This document shows positions 48,459 through 59,100 of a stretch of DNA of 64,000 nt, piece after piece. A model generated the notes under the pieces. That model saw only the letters and a program-made list of their open reading frames with translations, did not search any database and was not told where the DNA came from. The position numbers were made by a program, and so were the translations under genes. Numbering within the stretch: position 1 is the first letter of the stretch; the number at the start of each line of letters is the position of its first letter. Origin of the DNA: Proteiniphilum propionicum (GTDB taxonomy: Bacteria > Bacteroidota > Bacteroidia > Bacteroidales > Dysgonomonadaceae); NCBI RefSeq assembly GCF_022267555.1, contig NZ_CP073586.1:2285501-2349500 (forward strand), in the 5' to 3' direction.

Positions 48459-49937
48459 ATGTCAATGAGATCTATTCAATATAATTTGTTTTTGAGTAAA
48501 TGGTTTATGCTTTTTCTCCTGTTATTCTTGTCATGTGGAACGGACGATCCGATCCCTTCTGATGATGACGATGACGATAATGGAGGAGAACAGGTAATCA
48601 TTATGCCTGCCGTAGAAAATCTGGAGATAACAAGTACGGAAAATCCCAATGAACTGCAGGTTTCCTGGATCTATCCCGAAGAAGCCACTTCTGTGGAACT
48701 ATCTTATCATCCGGAAGGAGAAAACGAAACCAATGCCATCAGGAATAATGTGCGTAGGTCTACGTCGAACGAGGACTCTTACCTGATAAAAGTGCCGGAG
48801 CATGGCACATATGTAGTTGGTGCTATTGCCATTGACAACTACGGAAAACGATCGAAGGAGGTAAAGGGTACTGCTACGCCGTTGCATGAAGATGCCTTGC
48901 TGACGGTTTTTCCCGAGGGAAGTGATCCAAAAGAGATAGGGATAAGGCTTACCGAACGCTATATCAGAACAGTAGATACCCAAAATCCTCGTGTCAACTA
49001 TCCCTATGTCTGTACCTGGTTAGGCGCGTTCTGGTTTTCCCGGACGATAGGGGATGAACAATTATACAATCGGTTACTCGCCAGGTATGACAATATTTTC
49101 TTTATGTCGGGATCTTCCAATTTATATCCCGCTCCCAACCATGTGGATAATAATGTATTCGGATCGGTTCCATTGGAGATATATAAGACTACCGGTGCCG
49201 GCAGGCATCTCGAACTGGGATTGCATTATGCTGATACACAGTGGAAATTGCCGCCCAATGCCACACAGGATCAGAGAGATTGGCATGAGCAAGGCTATTC
49301 CTGGCAAACACGTATATGGATTGATGATATGTTTATGATCACTGCTGTGCAGGCACAAGCGTATCAGGTTACCGGGGACAGGAAATATATCGACAGGACC
49401 GCCAGGGAAATGGCGATGTACTTAGATCGGATTCAACGCCCTAACGGACTGTTTCATCATACGCCTACTGTGCCGTTCTTCTGGGGACGTGGAAACGGAT
49501 GGATGGCAGTAGGCATGGCGGAATTGTTGAGGATACTCCCTGAAGATAATCCCGACAGGCCAAGGATAGAAGAAGCCTATCGGTTAATGATGAGGACATT
49601 ATTGCAATATCAGGCGGAAGATGGCATGTGGAGACAATTGATAGATGATCCGGTATCTTGGAAAGAGACCTCGGGTACTGCCATGTTTGCCTATGCCATG
49701 ATTGTAGGGGTAAAGAAGGGATGGCTCAATAAAGAGACTTATGGAGCAGCCGCCCGCAAGGCATGGCTGTCTCTTTTGACCTATCTGAATGATGATGACA
49801 ATATAAGGGATGTGTGTGAGGGTACAAATGCCCGGAACGACTATCAATATTATCTCGACCGTAAACGAAATACAGGTGACCTGCACGGTCAGGCACCACT
49901 CTTGTGGTGTGCGAATGCTCTATCTAGCGATTTATAA
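48459..49937 (+). CDS. GH105-type hydrolase with N-terminal DUF4959-like domain, third paralogue
   Basis: A 492-residue lipoprotein (LSCGTDD near residue 25) in which an acidic linker and the DUF4959-like domain (residues 50-140) precede a GH105 barrel. The barrel has WIDDMFMITAVQAQAYQVTG, LFHHTPTVPFFWGRGNGWMA, and DGMWRQLIDDPVSWKETSGTA. It is a close paralogue of the gene at 28066, which lacks the extra domain, and less close to the one at 26910. Lipid anchoring suggests it works at the outer membrane, whereas the other two may be periplasmic. Start chosen at ATG 48459; a later ATG (48465) is possible. Confidence 0.85.
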   Translation: MSMRSIQYNLFLSKWFMLFLLLFLSCGTDDPIPSDDDDDDNGGEQVIIMPAVENLEITSTENPNELQVSWIYPEEATSVELSYHPEGENETNAIRNNVRRSTSNEDSYLIKVPEHGTYVVGAIAIDNYGKRSKEVKGTATPLHEDALLTVFPEGSDPKEIGIRLTERYIRTVDTQNPRVNYPYVCTWLGAFWFSRTIGDEQLYNRLLARYDNIFFMSGSSNLYPAPNHVDNNVFGSVPLEIYKTTGAGRHLELGLHYADTQWKLPPNATQDQRDWHEQGYSWQTRIWIDDMFMITAVQAQAYQVTGDRKYIDRTAREMAMYLDRIQRPNGLFHHTPTVPFFWGRGNGWMAVGMAELLRILPEDNPDRPRIEEAYRLMMRTLLQYQAEDGMWRQLIDDPVSWKETSGTAMFAYAMIVGVKKGWLNKETYGAAARKAWLSLLTYLNDDDNIRDVCEGTNARNDYQYYLDRKRNTGDLHGQAPLLWCANALSSDL

Positions 49938-49967
49938 TAAAAATCTAAAAACAAAAAAATTAATGGT

Positions 49968-51113
49968 ATGAAAAAAAACCAAGTAATTGCTTTTTTTGTG
50001 ATATTCGCATTTATTGGAATATCGCTGACAAACTGTAAGGATGATAATGTGCCCGATGATGTGGACGTTAGAGTGGAATCTGTGAAATTGGATGAAGACC
50101 TGAAAAAAGGGTTGACGGTAGAAGTAGGAAGTGAGACGATCAATATCGCTGGAAAAGTAACTATCTTGCCGGAAAATGCCACAAACAAAAAGGCGATATA
50201 TGCCTCTTCCAACTCCGATGTAGCGACCGTAGATGAGCAGGGAAAGATAACAATCTTTGCCGCAGGTACTACGACAATCACGGTAACGGTAGATGAAAAA
50301 TCAGACAGTTTCACACTGACGGTAACCGAAAAAGAACCAATCAGGGCAGCAGAGATACAAGTAGAAAATGCTGAACTGGAGCTTACCGTAGGCGAGTCTG
50401 TGAATATAGCCGAGTGGGTGACTGTGCTACCGGAAGATGCTGAAAACAAAAATGTGACTTACGCATCGGAAGACGAAACAATCGCTGAGGTGGATGCAGA
50501 GGGTAACGTTACTGCCATAGATGCGGGTACTGTTACAATCACCATTACATCAGAAGATGTGCCTACTGTGAAAGCAGAGATCGAAGTAACCGTAGAGGAT
50601 TTCATAGGCGACTATCCGCGTGCCGGATGGAGTGTTACAGCTTCTCAAGAGTTGTTCACAGGTGAAGGGAATTCTCTTACCGGCGCTATTGATGGGGATG
50701 AAAATACAATGTTAGCATTGGTAAGGCCAAGTAAAACATTCAGAGAAATTTCGGTACCGAGTGCTGCCAACGGCGGATATATCCATTTTGTGATAGATAT
50801 GCAAAAGCCGCAGAAGGTAAATTATTTCAGGATACGTCATAGAAATACTACCCAGGTATTCCTCCGCTATTTAATGATTGAAGAGATATCGGGAAGTAAT
50901 GATGGAGTGAATTTCACGACCATTGCCACCGATGTGGAAGTTACCAATGCCAGAACAGCAGAAGAGATTGAATCTCCCAATATTCCGATTCAGGTTTCAA
51001 AATACAGGTATCTGAAATTCTATTGTCAGAAAAATGAATGTTTCTTGTCTATGTCATCAGGCGCTTCAGCCCAGTTGAGAGAGATTTATTTAGGATATGA
51101 ACCAGAAGAATAA
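49968..51113 (+). CDS. Lipoprotein with two bacterial Ig-like domains and a discoidin-type domain
   Basis: A 381-residue lipoprotein (LTNCKDD near residue 23). Two Big_2-type domains follow (motifs SSNSDVATVDEQGKITIFAA and ASEDETIAEVDAEGNVTAID). The C-terminal 170 residues resemble an F5/8 type C (discoidin) carbohydrate-binding domain (GAIDGDENTMLALVRPS, GYIHFVIDMQKPQKVNYFRI, LREIYLGYE). No catalytic motif is seen. The most likely role is surface glycan binding. Its last 17 bases overlap the start of the next gene. Confidence 0.75.
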   Translation: MKKNQVIAFFVIFAFIGISLTNCKDDNVPDDVDVRVESVKLDEDLKKGLTVEVGSETINIAGKVTILPENATNKKAIYASSNSDVATVDEQGKITIFAAGTTTITVTVDEKSDSFTLTVTEKEPIRAAEIQVENAELELTVGESVNIAEWVTVLPEDAENKNVTYASEDETIAEVDAEGNVTAIDAGTVTITITSEDVPTVKAEIEVTVEDFIGDYPRAGWSVTASQELFTGEGNSLTGAIDGDENTMLALVRPSKTFREISVPSAANGGYIHFVIDMQKPQKVNYFRIRHRNTTQVFLRYLMIEEISGSNDGVNFTTIATDVEVTNARTAEEIESPNIPIQVSKYRYLKFYCQKNECFLSMSSGASAQLREIYLGYEPEE

Positions 51114-53193
51114 ATGGGTATTGTTCCTTACGGGATGGGCCATCTTCTCTTTCGCTCTATTGATTTCCTGCGGAACGGAAGATGATCTCATCCCCGATGG
51201 GGATGACAAGGACAAAGAACCGCCGGGGAAAGTGGTTGTCGCCCCGGTAATTGATTTGGTTGCGATAAGGACAGGAAATGCAAATGAATTGCAGGTTACC
51301 TGGATCTTCCCATCAGAGGCGGTTTCCGTTGAGATCTCCTCCCTGCCGGAAGGAGGCAACGAGGCCAATGCGGACAAAAACAGCGTACGCCGAACCACAG
51401 ATGACAAGGGGGTTTTTCTGTTAAAGGTGCCGGAATATGGTACCTATAACATTATTGCCGTGGCCATTGATAACTATGGAAACCGTTCGGAGAAAGTAAC
51501 CATCACAGCTACACCCCGGCAGATAAGTGTGAATATTACACCTATCGCCGAACTGAACCAGGGAAACGCTACCATCAATTCCCACGAAGATGTTATATCA
51601 CGTTCATCGCTAAAGATGAATTACAGGAGTTACGTTGAGTTGGGAAGAAGTTCACTTGGGATTGACCATCCCCGTTATCCGCGGATCAAGAAGATGACCA
51701 ATGGCAACTATATCATGTTCTACCATAACGCCCAGTCTACAATCGGTGCCAGTTGCGATTATGCAATCGGCCAAAACCTCAATTCATGGAGTCACAAAGG
51801 CAAGATATTTGCCAACTATAAAATTATCGACAGTAATGGTAATGACAATGAACGGCGTTATGCAAACTGTGACGGGATAGTACTTTCCAATGGCGATATT
51901 TTAGCCGTGGTGTCATACGGGGCCGACAGGGGATATCGCGATTTGCCCCTCGATGCAGGAATTGAAATCAGGCGCAGTAGAGATAATGGTGTTACCTGGA
52001 GCGATCCTATTGAAATATATCAGGGGGTAAATTGGGAACCCTACCTGCTTGAATTACCTTCAGGAGAGATACACTGCTATTTTACAGACAGTAGCTGTAC
52101 CGGTATTGAATCAACCGATACGGGTACTGCCATGGTAGTGTCTAATGACGGTGGCAACACGTGGACTCCCGCATTCGGTACCAATCCTTATTATGTATTA
52201 CGTACCAAGCACTATAAGGATGGGAATACATATTTCAATAACCAGATGCCGTGCGTGATAAAACTCAATGGAAGCAATGAACTGGCAGCCGCCCTGGAGG
52301 CCAATATTGGAGGATATCACATCTCATTTGCCTATTCGGGCGAAGATGGTGAGTGGAACTATCTCAACCCGGATGAAGAAGGCCCTGCGGATCGGCATGA
52401 TTCTGCTTTCTCCGGTGCAGCTCCTTATATGGTGCAGTTTCCCTCAGGAGAAACGGCCCTTTCATACAATAGTGGCTCTACTTTCTATATAAAGATGGGG
52501 GATGCCAGGGCACGTAACTTCAGTCAGGATGCATACTCTCCCTTCAAGGGTAAGGGATATTGGGGTACACTGGAGAGAGTAGATGGCCATCGGTTGGTGG
52601 GGGCTATGCCCAACACTTCTGTCGGGCAGGTAATGTTGGCTGAGGTTGTGCTCAATCACCGTATTGAAGCAACATCGCGGAGTGTGCAGGTGGATGCGGA
52701 TAACTCCGAATGGAGTAATACCGACCAGGCCCTTTTTGTCGGTGATAGATCGCAGGCACAGGGAACGCTCAGGAGTTCGTTCGATAACGATAGTGTCTAT
52801 TTCTTGGTCGAAGTGCTTGATAACTCCCTGTCGGAGGATGACTACGCGACCATTTATATAAGTCCGGTGACGGATAACGATATGTTGGCCGGTGAAGCTT
52901 TGCGGATCAGGGTGTCACATGATGGACGGAGAAGTGTGGATAGTTATAACGGAGGATGGAGGAGTAGCGATGCGGATGTTACCGTGAGTGCGACTTATAG
53001 AGGAACTGTCTCTAACGCCAGTGATGAGGATTATGGCTATATCGTGGAGATAGCTGTGCCTCGATTAGAACTAGGCATAAAATCTGGAGAATTGTTTGTT
53101 AACTTCTCCTTATTTGACGATCTCGGCGGGGAGGATGCAATCAGCCCTTCTTTTACTAGTGCGGCTAACTGGATTCCAGTAATAGGACTGTAA
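51097..53193 (+). CDS. BNR-propeller (sialidase/GH93-like) lipoprotein with DUF4959-like and CBM9-like domains
   Basis: A 698-residue lipoprotein (LISCGTEDD near residue 23). The shared DUF4959-like domain (about 48-145) is followed by a six-bladed propeller with BNR-type Asp boxes (SRDNGVTWSDPIE, SNDGGNTWTPAFG) and NWEPYLLELPSGEIHCYFTD. The C-terminal 170 residues, from about residue 525, have the sandwich pattern of a CBM9-like domain (VDADNSEWSNTDQAL). The middle domain could be a sialidase (GH33) or an exo-arabinanase (GH93); the WEPYLLELPSGE region and the arabinanase-like GH43 nearby make GH93 slightly more appealing. No arginine triad of sialidases was established. Confidence 0.65.
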   Translation: MNQKNKWVLFLTGWAIFSFALLISCGTEDDLIPDGDDKDKEPPGKVVVAPVIDLVAIRTGNANELQVTWIFPSEAVSVEISSLPEGGNEANADKNSVRRTTDDKGVFLLKVPEYGTYNIIAVAIDNYGNRSEKVTITATPRQISVNITPIAELNQGNATINSHEDVISRSSLKMNYRSYVELGRSSLGIDHPRYPRIKKMTNGNYIMFYHNAQSTIGASCDYAIGQNLNSWSHKGKIFANYKIIDSNGNDNERRYANCDGIVLSNGDILAVVSYGADRGYRDLPLDAGIEIRRSRDNGVTWSDPIEIYQGVNWEPYLLELPSGEIHCYFTDSSCTGIESTDTGTAMVVSNDGGNTWTPAFGTNPYYVLRTKHYKDGNTYFNNQMPCVIKLNGSNELAAALEANIGGYHISFAYSGEDGEWNYLNPDEEGPADRHDSAFSGAAPYMVQFPSGETALSYNSGSTFYIKMGDARARNFSQDAYSPFKGKGYWGTLERVDGHRLVGAMPNTSVGQVMLAEVVLNHRIEATSRSVQVDADNSEWSNTDQALFVGDRSQAQGTLRSSFDNDSVYFLVEVLDNSLSEDDYATIYISPVTDNDMLAGEALRIRVSHDGRRSVDSYNGGWRSSDADVTVSATYRGTVSNASDEDYGYIVEIAVPRLELGIKSGELFVNFSLFDDLGGEDAISPSFTSAANWIPVIGL

Positions 53194-53231
53194 TTCTATA
53201 ATATATAAATGTGCTTCTAAAAAGATTGAAA

Positions 53232-54878
53232 ATGAAAGATAAATTATTCTTTTTGTTTTGCTTGATTACCGTTTTTTCAATGCTATCATGTAAAAATAAT
53301 CCATATAAAGCGGACGTGATCATTTACGGCGGCACGTCGGCCGCCGTGATCTCGGCGGTTGAAGTCGCCCGGTCTGGAAAAAGCGTCATTATTGTTTCCC
53401 CCGACAAGCATTTAGGCGGGCTAACTTCCAGTGGTCTGGGATTTACCGATTCAGGTAATACCGACGCTATCGGGGGCCTCTCCCGCGAGTTTTACCACCG
53501 GGTTTGGTTGCATTACAACGATTCCACGGCATGGACATGGCAAAAACAGTCGGAATACGGTAACAGAGGGCAGGGTACCGTGGCCATGGATGGGGAAAGC
53601 AAGACAATGTGGACATTTGAACCACGCGTGGCCGAAAAAATATTTGAAGATTTTATTGAGGAGTACAATATAAAAGTGTACAGGAATGAATGGCTTGACA
53701 GGGAATCGGGTACCGAGGTGAAAGATAACAGGATTGTTTCCTTTACTACTCTTTCGGGTAAAAAATTCAGGGGTAAAATGTTTATTGATGCTACCTACGA
53801 GGGCGATCTGATGGCGGCCGCGGGTGTTTCTTACACGGTAGGCCGTGAAGCCTGTGGGCAGTATGGCGAAAAGTGGAACGGCGTGCAGGCCGGTGTATAT
53901 CATCATCGACACTATTTCAGCACTCCTATCGATCCTTATATTGTGCCGGGAGATCCGTCCAGCGGATTACTTCCCCATATTTCGGTTGAACCCATACAAC
54001 CCAATTGCACGGGTGACGATAAGATACAGGCATATTGTTACAGGTTGTGTATGAGTAATCATCCCGATAACAGGGTTCCTTTCGAGAAACCGGAAGGTTA
54101 TGATCCTGCCAACTACGAACTGCTTGCCAGGGTCTTTGAATCGGGATGGAACGAGTGGTTTGCCAAATTTGATGTGATTCCTAACAGGAAAACCGATACC
54201 AACAACCACGGTCCTTTTAGTTCCGATTATATAGGAATGAACTATGATTATCCCGAGGCATCCTACGAACGGCGCCGCGAAATTGTGGAAGATCATATAA
54301 ATTATCAGAAAGGATTGCTCTATTTCGTATCTACCGATGAACGGGTGCCTGAGGAGGTGAGAAACAGGATGCAGAACTGGGGACTGGCCAAGGATGAGTT
54401 CACCGATAATGGCAACTGGCCCTATCAGCTCTATGTGCGTGAAGCAAGAAGGATGGTAGGTGCTTATGTCACTACTGAAAACGAAGTGCTTGGAAAGGTG
54501 AATGTGCCCGATCCGGTTGGAATGGGTTCATACACGCTCGATTCCCACAATGTACAGCGTTTCGTAACAGAAGAGGGATTTGTACAAAATGAAGGGGACG
54601 TGGGTGTGAAGCCTTCGAAATCATATCATATCGCTTATGGTTCAATCATACCTGTAAAAGAGGAATGTGAGAATTTGCTTGTGCCGATTTGCGTTTCTTC
54701 CAGCCATATCGCTTTCGGTTCAATCCGCATGGAACCGGTTTTCATGATCCTGGGGCAGTCAGCGGCAGCAGCTGCAGTGATGGCTATCGATAATAAAACC
54801 AGTGTGCAGGATGTCCCGTATGAACAGCTTAAACAGGTGTCGCTGTCTAGAAATCAAGTGTTAAAGGTGAATCAATAA
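53232..54878 (+). CDS. FAD-dependent oxidoreductase lipoprotein (PF12831 type)
   Basis: A 548-residue protein from ATG 53232, with a lipobox SMLSC near residue 17. An FAD-binding Rossmann motif follows directly: ADVIIYGGTSAAVISAVEVARSGKSV and HLGGLTSSGLGFTDSGNTDAIGGLSREFY. LYVREARRMVGAYVTTENEVLGK and HIAFGSIRMEPVFMILGQSAAAAAVMA are typical of this family in polysaccharide loci. Substrate is unknown; sugar or glycoside oxidation is possible. A folded FAD protein with a Sec-type lipoprotein signal is unusual, since FAD is normally loaded in the cytoplasm. Confidence 0.8.
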   Translation: MKDKLFFLFCLITVFSMLSCKNNPYKADVIIYGGTSAAVISAVEVARSGKSVIIVSPDKHLGGLTSSGLGFTDSGNTDAIGGLSREFYHRVWLHYNDSTAWTWQKQSEYGNRGQGTVAMDGESKTMWTFEPRVAEKIFEDFIEEYNIKVYRNEWLDRESGTEVKDNRIVSFTTLSGKKFRGKMFIDATYEGDLMAAAGVSYTVGREACGQYGEKWNGVQAGVYHHRHYFSTPIDPYIVPGDPSSGLLPHISVEPIQPNCTGDDKIQAYCYRLCMSNHPDNRVPFEKPEGYDPANYELLARVFESGWNEWFAKFDVIPNRKTDTNNHGPFSSDYIGMNYDYPEASYERRREIVEDHINYQKGLLYFVSTDERVPEEVRNRMQNWGLAKDEFTDNGNWPYQLYVREARRMVGAYVTTENEVLGKVNVPDPVGMGSYTLDSHNVQRFVTEEGFVQNEGDVGVKPSKSYHIAYGSIIPVKEECENLLVPICVSSSHIAFGSIRMEPVFMILGQSAAAAAVMAIDNKTSVQDVPYEQLKQVSLSRNQVLKVNQ

Positions 54879-54889
54879 TTGGTGTAGAG

Positions 54890-55570
54890 TTGCAAAGGGG
54901 AGAAACTAACATTGGTACTTACGAGTTTTACGAGTCATCTTACATGTTTCATGGTTTCTTGAAAGGGATTATGGGAACTCGATTTAATGGAACTCCAGTG
55001 AACGTTAACTTGGAAGGCGGAAAGTACGTCCGGTTGGAGAGAAACTGGCAGAAAGGCGATAAAGTAACGCTGAATGTTCCGATGACACTTTCACAATCAG
55101 TTTGGCATGTGAATCAGGGTAGTCGTAGCATCAACTACGGACCGCTGACTTTTTCGTTGAAGATCAAAGAAAATTACGAACAGGTAAACAGTATCGAGAC
55201 CGCAATCTGGGATTCAAAATGGCAAAAGAAGGCTGATCCAAGTAAATGGCCTACTTACGAAATTTATCCCGGGAGCGATTGGAATTATGGACTCGTCATA
55301 GATGACAAAGTACCTTTAATAGAAAACTTTGAAATAGTTAAGAAAGACTGGCCTACTGATAATTTTCCGTTCACGGTAAACAGTGTGCCGCTTGAGATAA
55401 AAGCACATGGACGAAAAATAATCGGATGGGATTTTGACCGGCATGGCCTTACCGGTGAACTTCCCATACGAGAGAACCTCCGGTTTGAACCTCACACAGA
55501 AAACATCACTCTCATTCCTATGGGAGCAGCTCGCCTGAGAATTTCAGCATTTCCAGTATATAATCCATAA
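54890..55570 (+). pseudogene. C-terminal remnant of a GH127/DUF1680-like enzyme
   Basis: The open frame of 226 residues lacks a normal start and signal peptide; TTG at 54890 is the only start. FNGTPVNVNLEGGKYVRLERNWQKGDKVTLNVPM is the beta-sandwich C-terminal part of GH127-type beta-L-arabinofuranosidases (given here only as landmarks: GKYVRLERNWQKGD). SINYGPLTFSLKIKENYE and NVNLEGG support this. The catalytic (alpha/alpha)6 barrel is absent; the preceding 11 bases join directly to the FAD oxidoreductase. It is most likely the leftover 3' half of a deleted gene. Confidence 0.6.
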
Positions 55571-55574
55571 TAGT

Positions 55575-56072
55575 ATGAAAATTTCAATAATTGCACCTTG
55601 GTCTATCATTTTATTGACTTTATATTTAAGTTGTGGAATATTAAACAACGAACAAGTTGTCAATCCCGTAGACAGAGTGTCGCTGGCAGATCCGTTTATT
55701 TTGCTATACAAAGATGTTAACTATGCGTATGGAACTCACTCAAAAGACGGGATTGCGGTTTTTACGTCTGATAACTTGAAAGTATGGCAAAAGGGAGAAA
55801 AACTAGCCCTGCATAAAGATGATTCTTTTGGTGAAAAATGGTTTTGGGCTCCCGAGGTTTATTTGGTGGACGGCAAATTTTTCATGTATTATTCGGCAGA
55901 TGAACACATGTGCGTAGCCGTTTCCGATTCGCCGCTGGGACCGTTTATGCAAACTGTACAGAAACCGATGGTTGAAGTAGAAAAAACCATTGACAACAGT
56001 TTGTTTATCGATGATGACGGAACACTATATAACCAAAATGAAGTTAACGTTATTATTGAATTAACGAAATAA
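55575..56072 (+). pseudogene. GH43 family gene truncated after the second catalytic Asp
   Basis: It starts properly at ATG 55575 with a lipobox (LYLSCG) and reads as GH43 for 150 residues: SLADPFILLYKDVNYAYGTH (base Asp), EKWFWAPEVYLVDGKFFMYY, TIDNSLFIDDDGTLY (second Asp). After DDDGTLY it becomes unrelated (NQNEVNVIIELTK) and stops. The acid Glu and the rest of the propeller are missing, so it should be inactive. Its sequence is closest to the GH43 at 42966 (SLFIDDDGT in both). Confidence 0.8.
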
Positions 56073-56123
56073 TTATAATTGTTTTTATTGCTTGCAGTTT
56101 GTGATGTTTGAAATATTATCCAC

Positions 56124-59100
56124 ATGAAAAGTTTTAAAAAAAAATGCGTTGTACTTTTTATACTATTCATTACATTGTTGATGCATAGAACTTTAGCAAT
56201 GCCCTATCCCGAGTATTCTTTTAAACATTACAACATAAACAACGGGTTATCACAGAATACGGTAAGGTCTATTTTTCAGGATAATCAGGGATTCATGTGG
56301 TTTGGCACTAAAGACGGGTTGAACAGGTTTGATGGTACAAAATTTAAAGTTTTCAAATTTTCGCCAAATGGAAAGTTGACCGATAATGTTTTTCATCGCA
56401 TATTGCAGGATAGAAATGATAAGATATGGGTTGCGACTGAAGAAGGTGTATATATATATGATATGCACAAGGAAGAATTTCATCGGTTTAACCGTGTTAC
56501 TATTGAAAATGACTCAGTGATGGGTGTTGTTACTGAAATGGTGACAGATAAGGATGGTGATATATGGATGTCAGTTGAAGACAAAGGTATTTATCATTAT
56601 AGTCTTGCTGAAGATTTGCTTAGTTTTTATGCTATCCCATTGGTAAAGGATGGAATGAAAATGGTTAGTTTATGTGCTGACAGCAATAAAGGTGTATGGG
56701 TATTCCCCTACTCATCACCTTTTCTTTATATCAACAAGCAAACAGGAAAAATTACCCGGCATAATCTGAAAGATGACAATAAATTGATGTCTCAGGTCGG
56801 TGAAGTATCTGATGTTATTATGTATCAGCACAACCTTTTACTTGTAGCAACATCGCAAAAAGGGTTAATAGCGATCAATACCATCAATAAAACACATAGT
56901 ATTTTACTTGATAAGGATGCTTGGGGTGAGCCAATATTCGTCAGGTGTATTGAAATTATTGATTCCAATACTCTTTGGATAGGTACAGAGTCGGGTGTTT
57001 ATATTTATCATACGGATACAGAAGATGTGATAAATCTACGGCATGATGATATTGCTTACAATTCGCTGTCAGACAATGCTATATATTCAATATGCAAGGA
57101 TAGGGACGGGGGGATATGGGTCGGCTCCTATTTTGGAGGAGTAGATTATTATTCTAATCAACAGAATAGCTTCGAATTGTTTTATCCACTTGCCGGCAAA
57201 AAAGGTTTAAAAGGTAAACGTGTCAGGGAATTTTGTCCTGCTCCAAACGGGAATATGTGGATTGGTACAGAAGATGGCGGTCTTAACTTTTTCGATCCGA
57301 AAACAGGAACTTTTTTGCCGCTGCCTCATCAATTGGAAACATTGTACACTAATATTCATGCTTTGTATAATGATGGAGATGATCTTTGGATAGGAACTTT
57401 TTCAAAAGGGTTGAACAGGTATAATCTCAAAACAGGCAAACTGGTTAAATATACTCATTCCGATGATCCTCTTTCGATCAGTCAAAACAGCGCGTTTTCA
57501 CTGTGTAAGGACAGACAGGGGGTATTGTGGGTTGGTACTTTATCAGGGGTGGACATCTACGATGAAAAAAATGATAAATTCAATCGGATTGAAAAGTTAA
57601 AAGGAATATCTATTCAGAATATTTTTGAGGATAGTTATGGTTTTATATGGATATCTACTTTTTTAGATGGGCTTTATCGATTTAATCCTGTAACAAATGA
57701 ATGGAGTATCTTTGTGCACAACGCCCTGTACCCAGGTAGTCTGTCATATAATAAAACCACATCTGTATATGAAGACAGTAAAAATAGACTGTGGATCACT
57801 ACCCAAGGTGGAGGATTTGGCCTTTTCGACAGGGAAAGCGAAACATTTACTACCATTAACAGTTCTCATGGGTTGCCGAATGATGTAGTATACCAGATAG
57901 TTGACGATAGTGACGGTTTTCTCTGGTTATCCACAAATTCCGGGCTTGTAAGATTCGATCCCGAAAGAAGAGTTTTTAAGAACTATACTGTTAACAATGG
58001 GTTAAAAACAAATCAATTCAATTACATGTCGAGTTATAAAACTAGGGATGGGATAATTTATTTCGGATCATTAGACGGATTTGTACGCTTTGACCCAGAC
58101 AATTTTAAAGAAACCCAGATCAATGCCCCACTCCTGTTTACAGATATTTTTGTTAATAATAAAATGATAAGCCCTATTGACTGTAAATCACCCTTAAAAA
58201 AGAGTTTGATGTTTACGGATGCTCTGAGTTTGCCTTATCACCAGAACTCTTTCAGCATAAGTTTTGCCCGTTTGGATTATTCCGGCGCCGACACTGATCA
58301 GATATTTTATATTCTAGAGGGATTTGATAAAACCTGGATATCTGCCGAAGATAACAGAACTATTATCTATTCTAACTTAAAATCTGGTAATTATAAACTC
58401 ATACTCGGAATTTCCGGTGAAGATCGCGGAGAATCCATTGAAAAAGTAAAAACCCTATCCATTCAGATAAGACCTCCTTTTTGGCGCACCCAGCTGGCTT
58501 TTTTTATATATTTTTTGTTTCTTTTAACTGCTACATATATACTTACACGCTTTTTAACCGTACGCGGTAGACTCAGGCAAAAGGTTAAAATGAGAAATTT
58601 TGAACAACAGAAAGAACGGGAACTGTATCGGTCAAAAATAAATTTTTTTACCAATGTAGCCCATGAAATCCGTACACCCCTTACTCTGATTAAAGCACCG
58701 CTCGATCATGTATTGATGACAGAGGATGTCTCTGATAGCGTGAAAGAAAATCTGTTGATTATGAGCAAGAATACAGGCAGGCTGCTTAATTTGACCAATC
58801 AACTGCTTGACTTCCGAAAAACAGAATCTGAAGCCTATCTGTTAAATCTTCAGACACAAAACGTTACTGAACTGATTAGAGAAACCATACTTCGCTTTAC
58901 ACCAATGGCTATACAGAATAATATTACATTGGAGACAGATCTACCGGGTGACGATATGTTCGTCCAACTGGACAAAGAGGCATTTTTGAAAATCATCAGC
59001 AATCTTTTAAATAATGCCATGAAGTTTTGTGATCGTTACGTTAGGCTAGAAGCAAATATCATAGACAATGAAGCTAGTGAGTTCCATCTGATTACAATAA

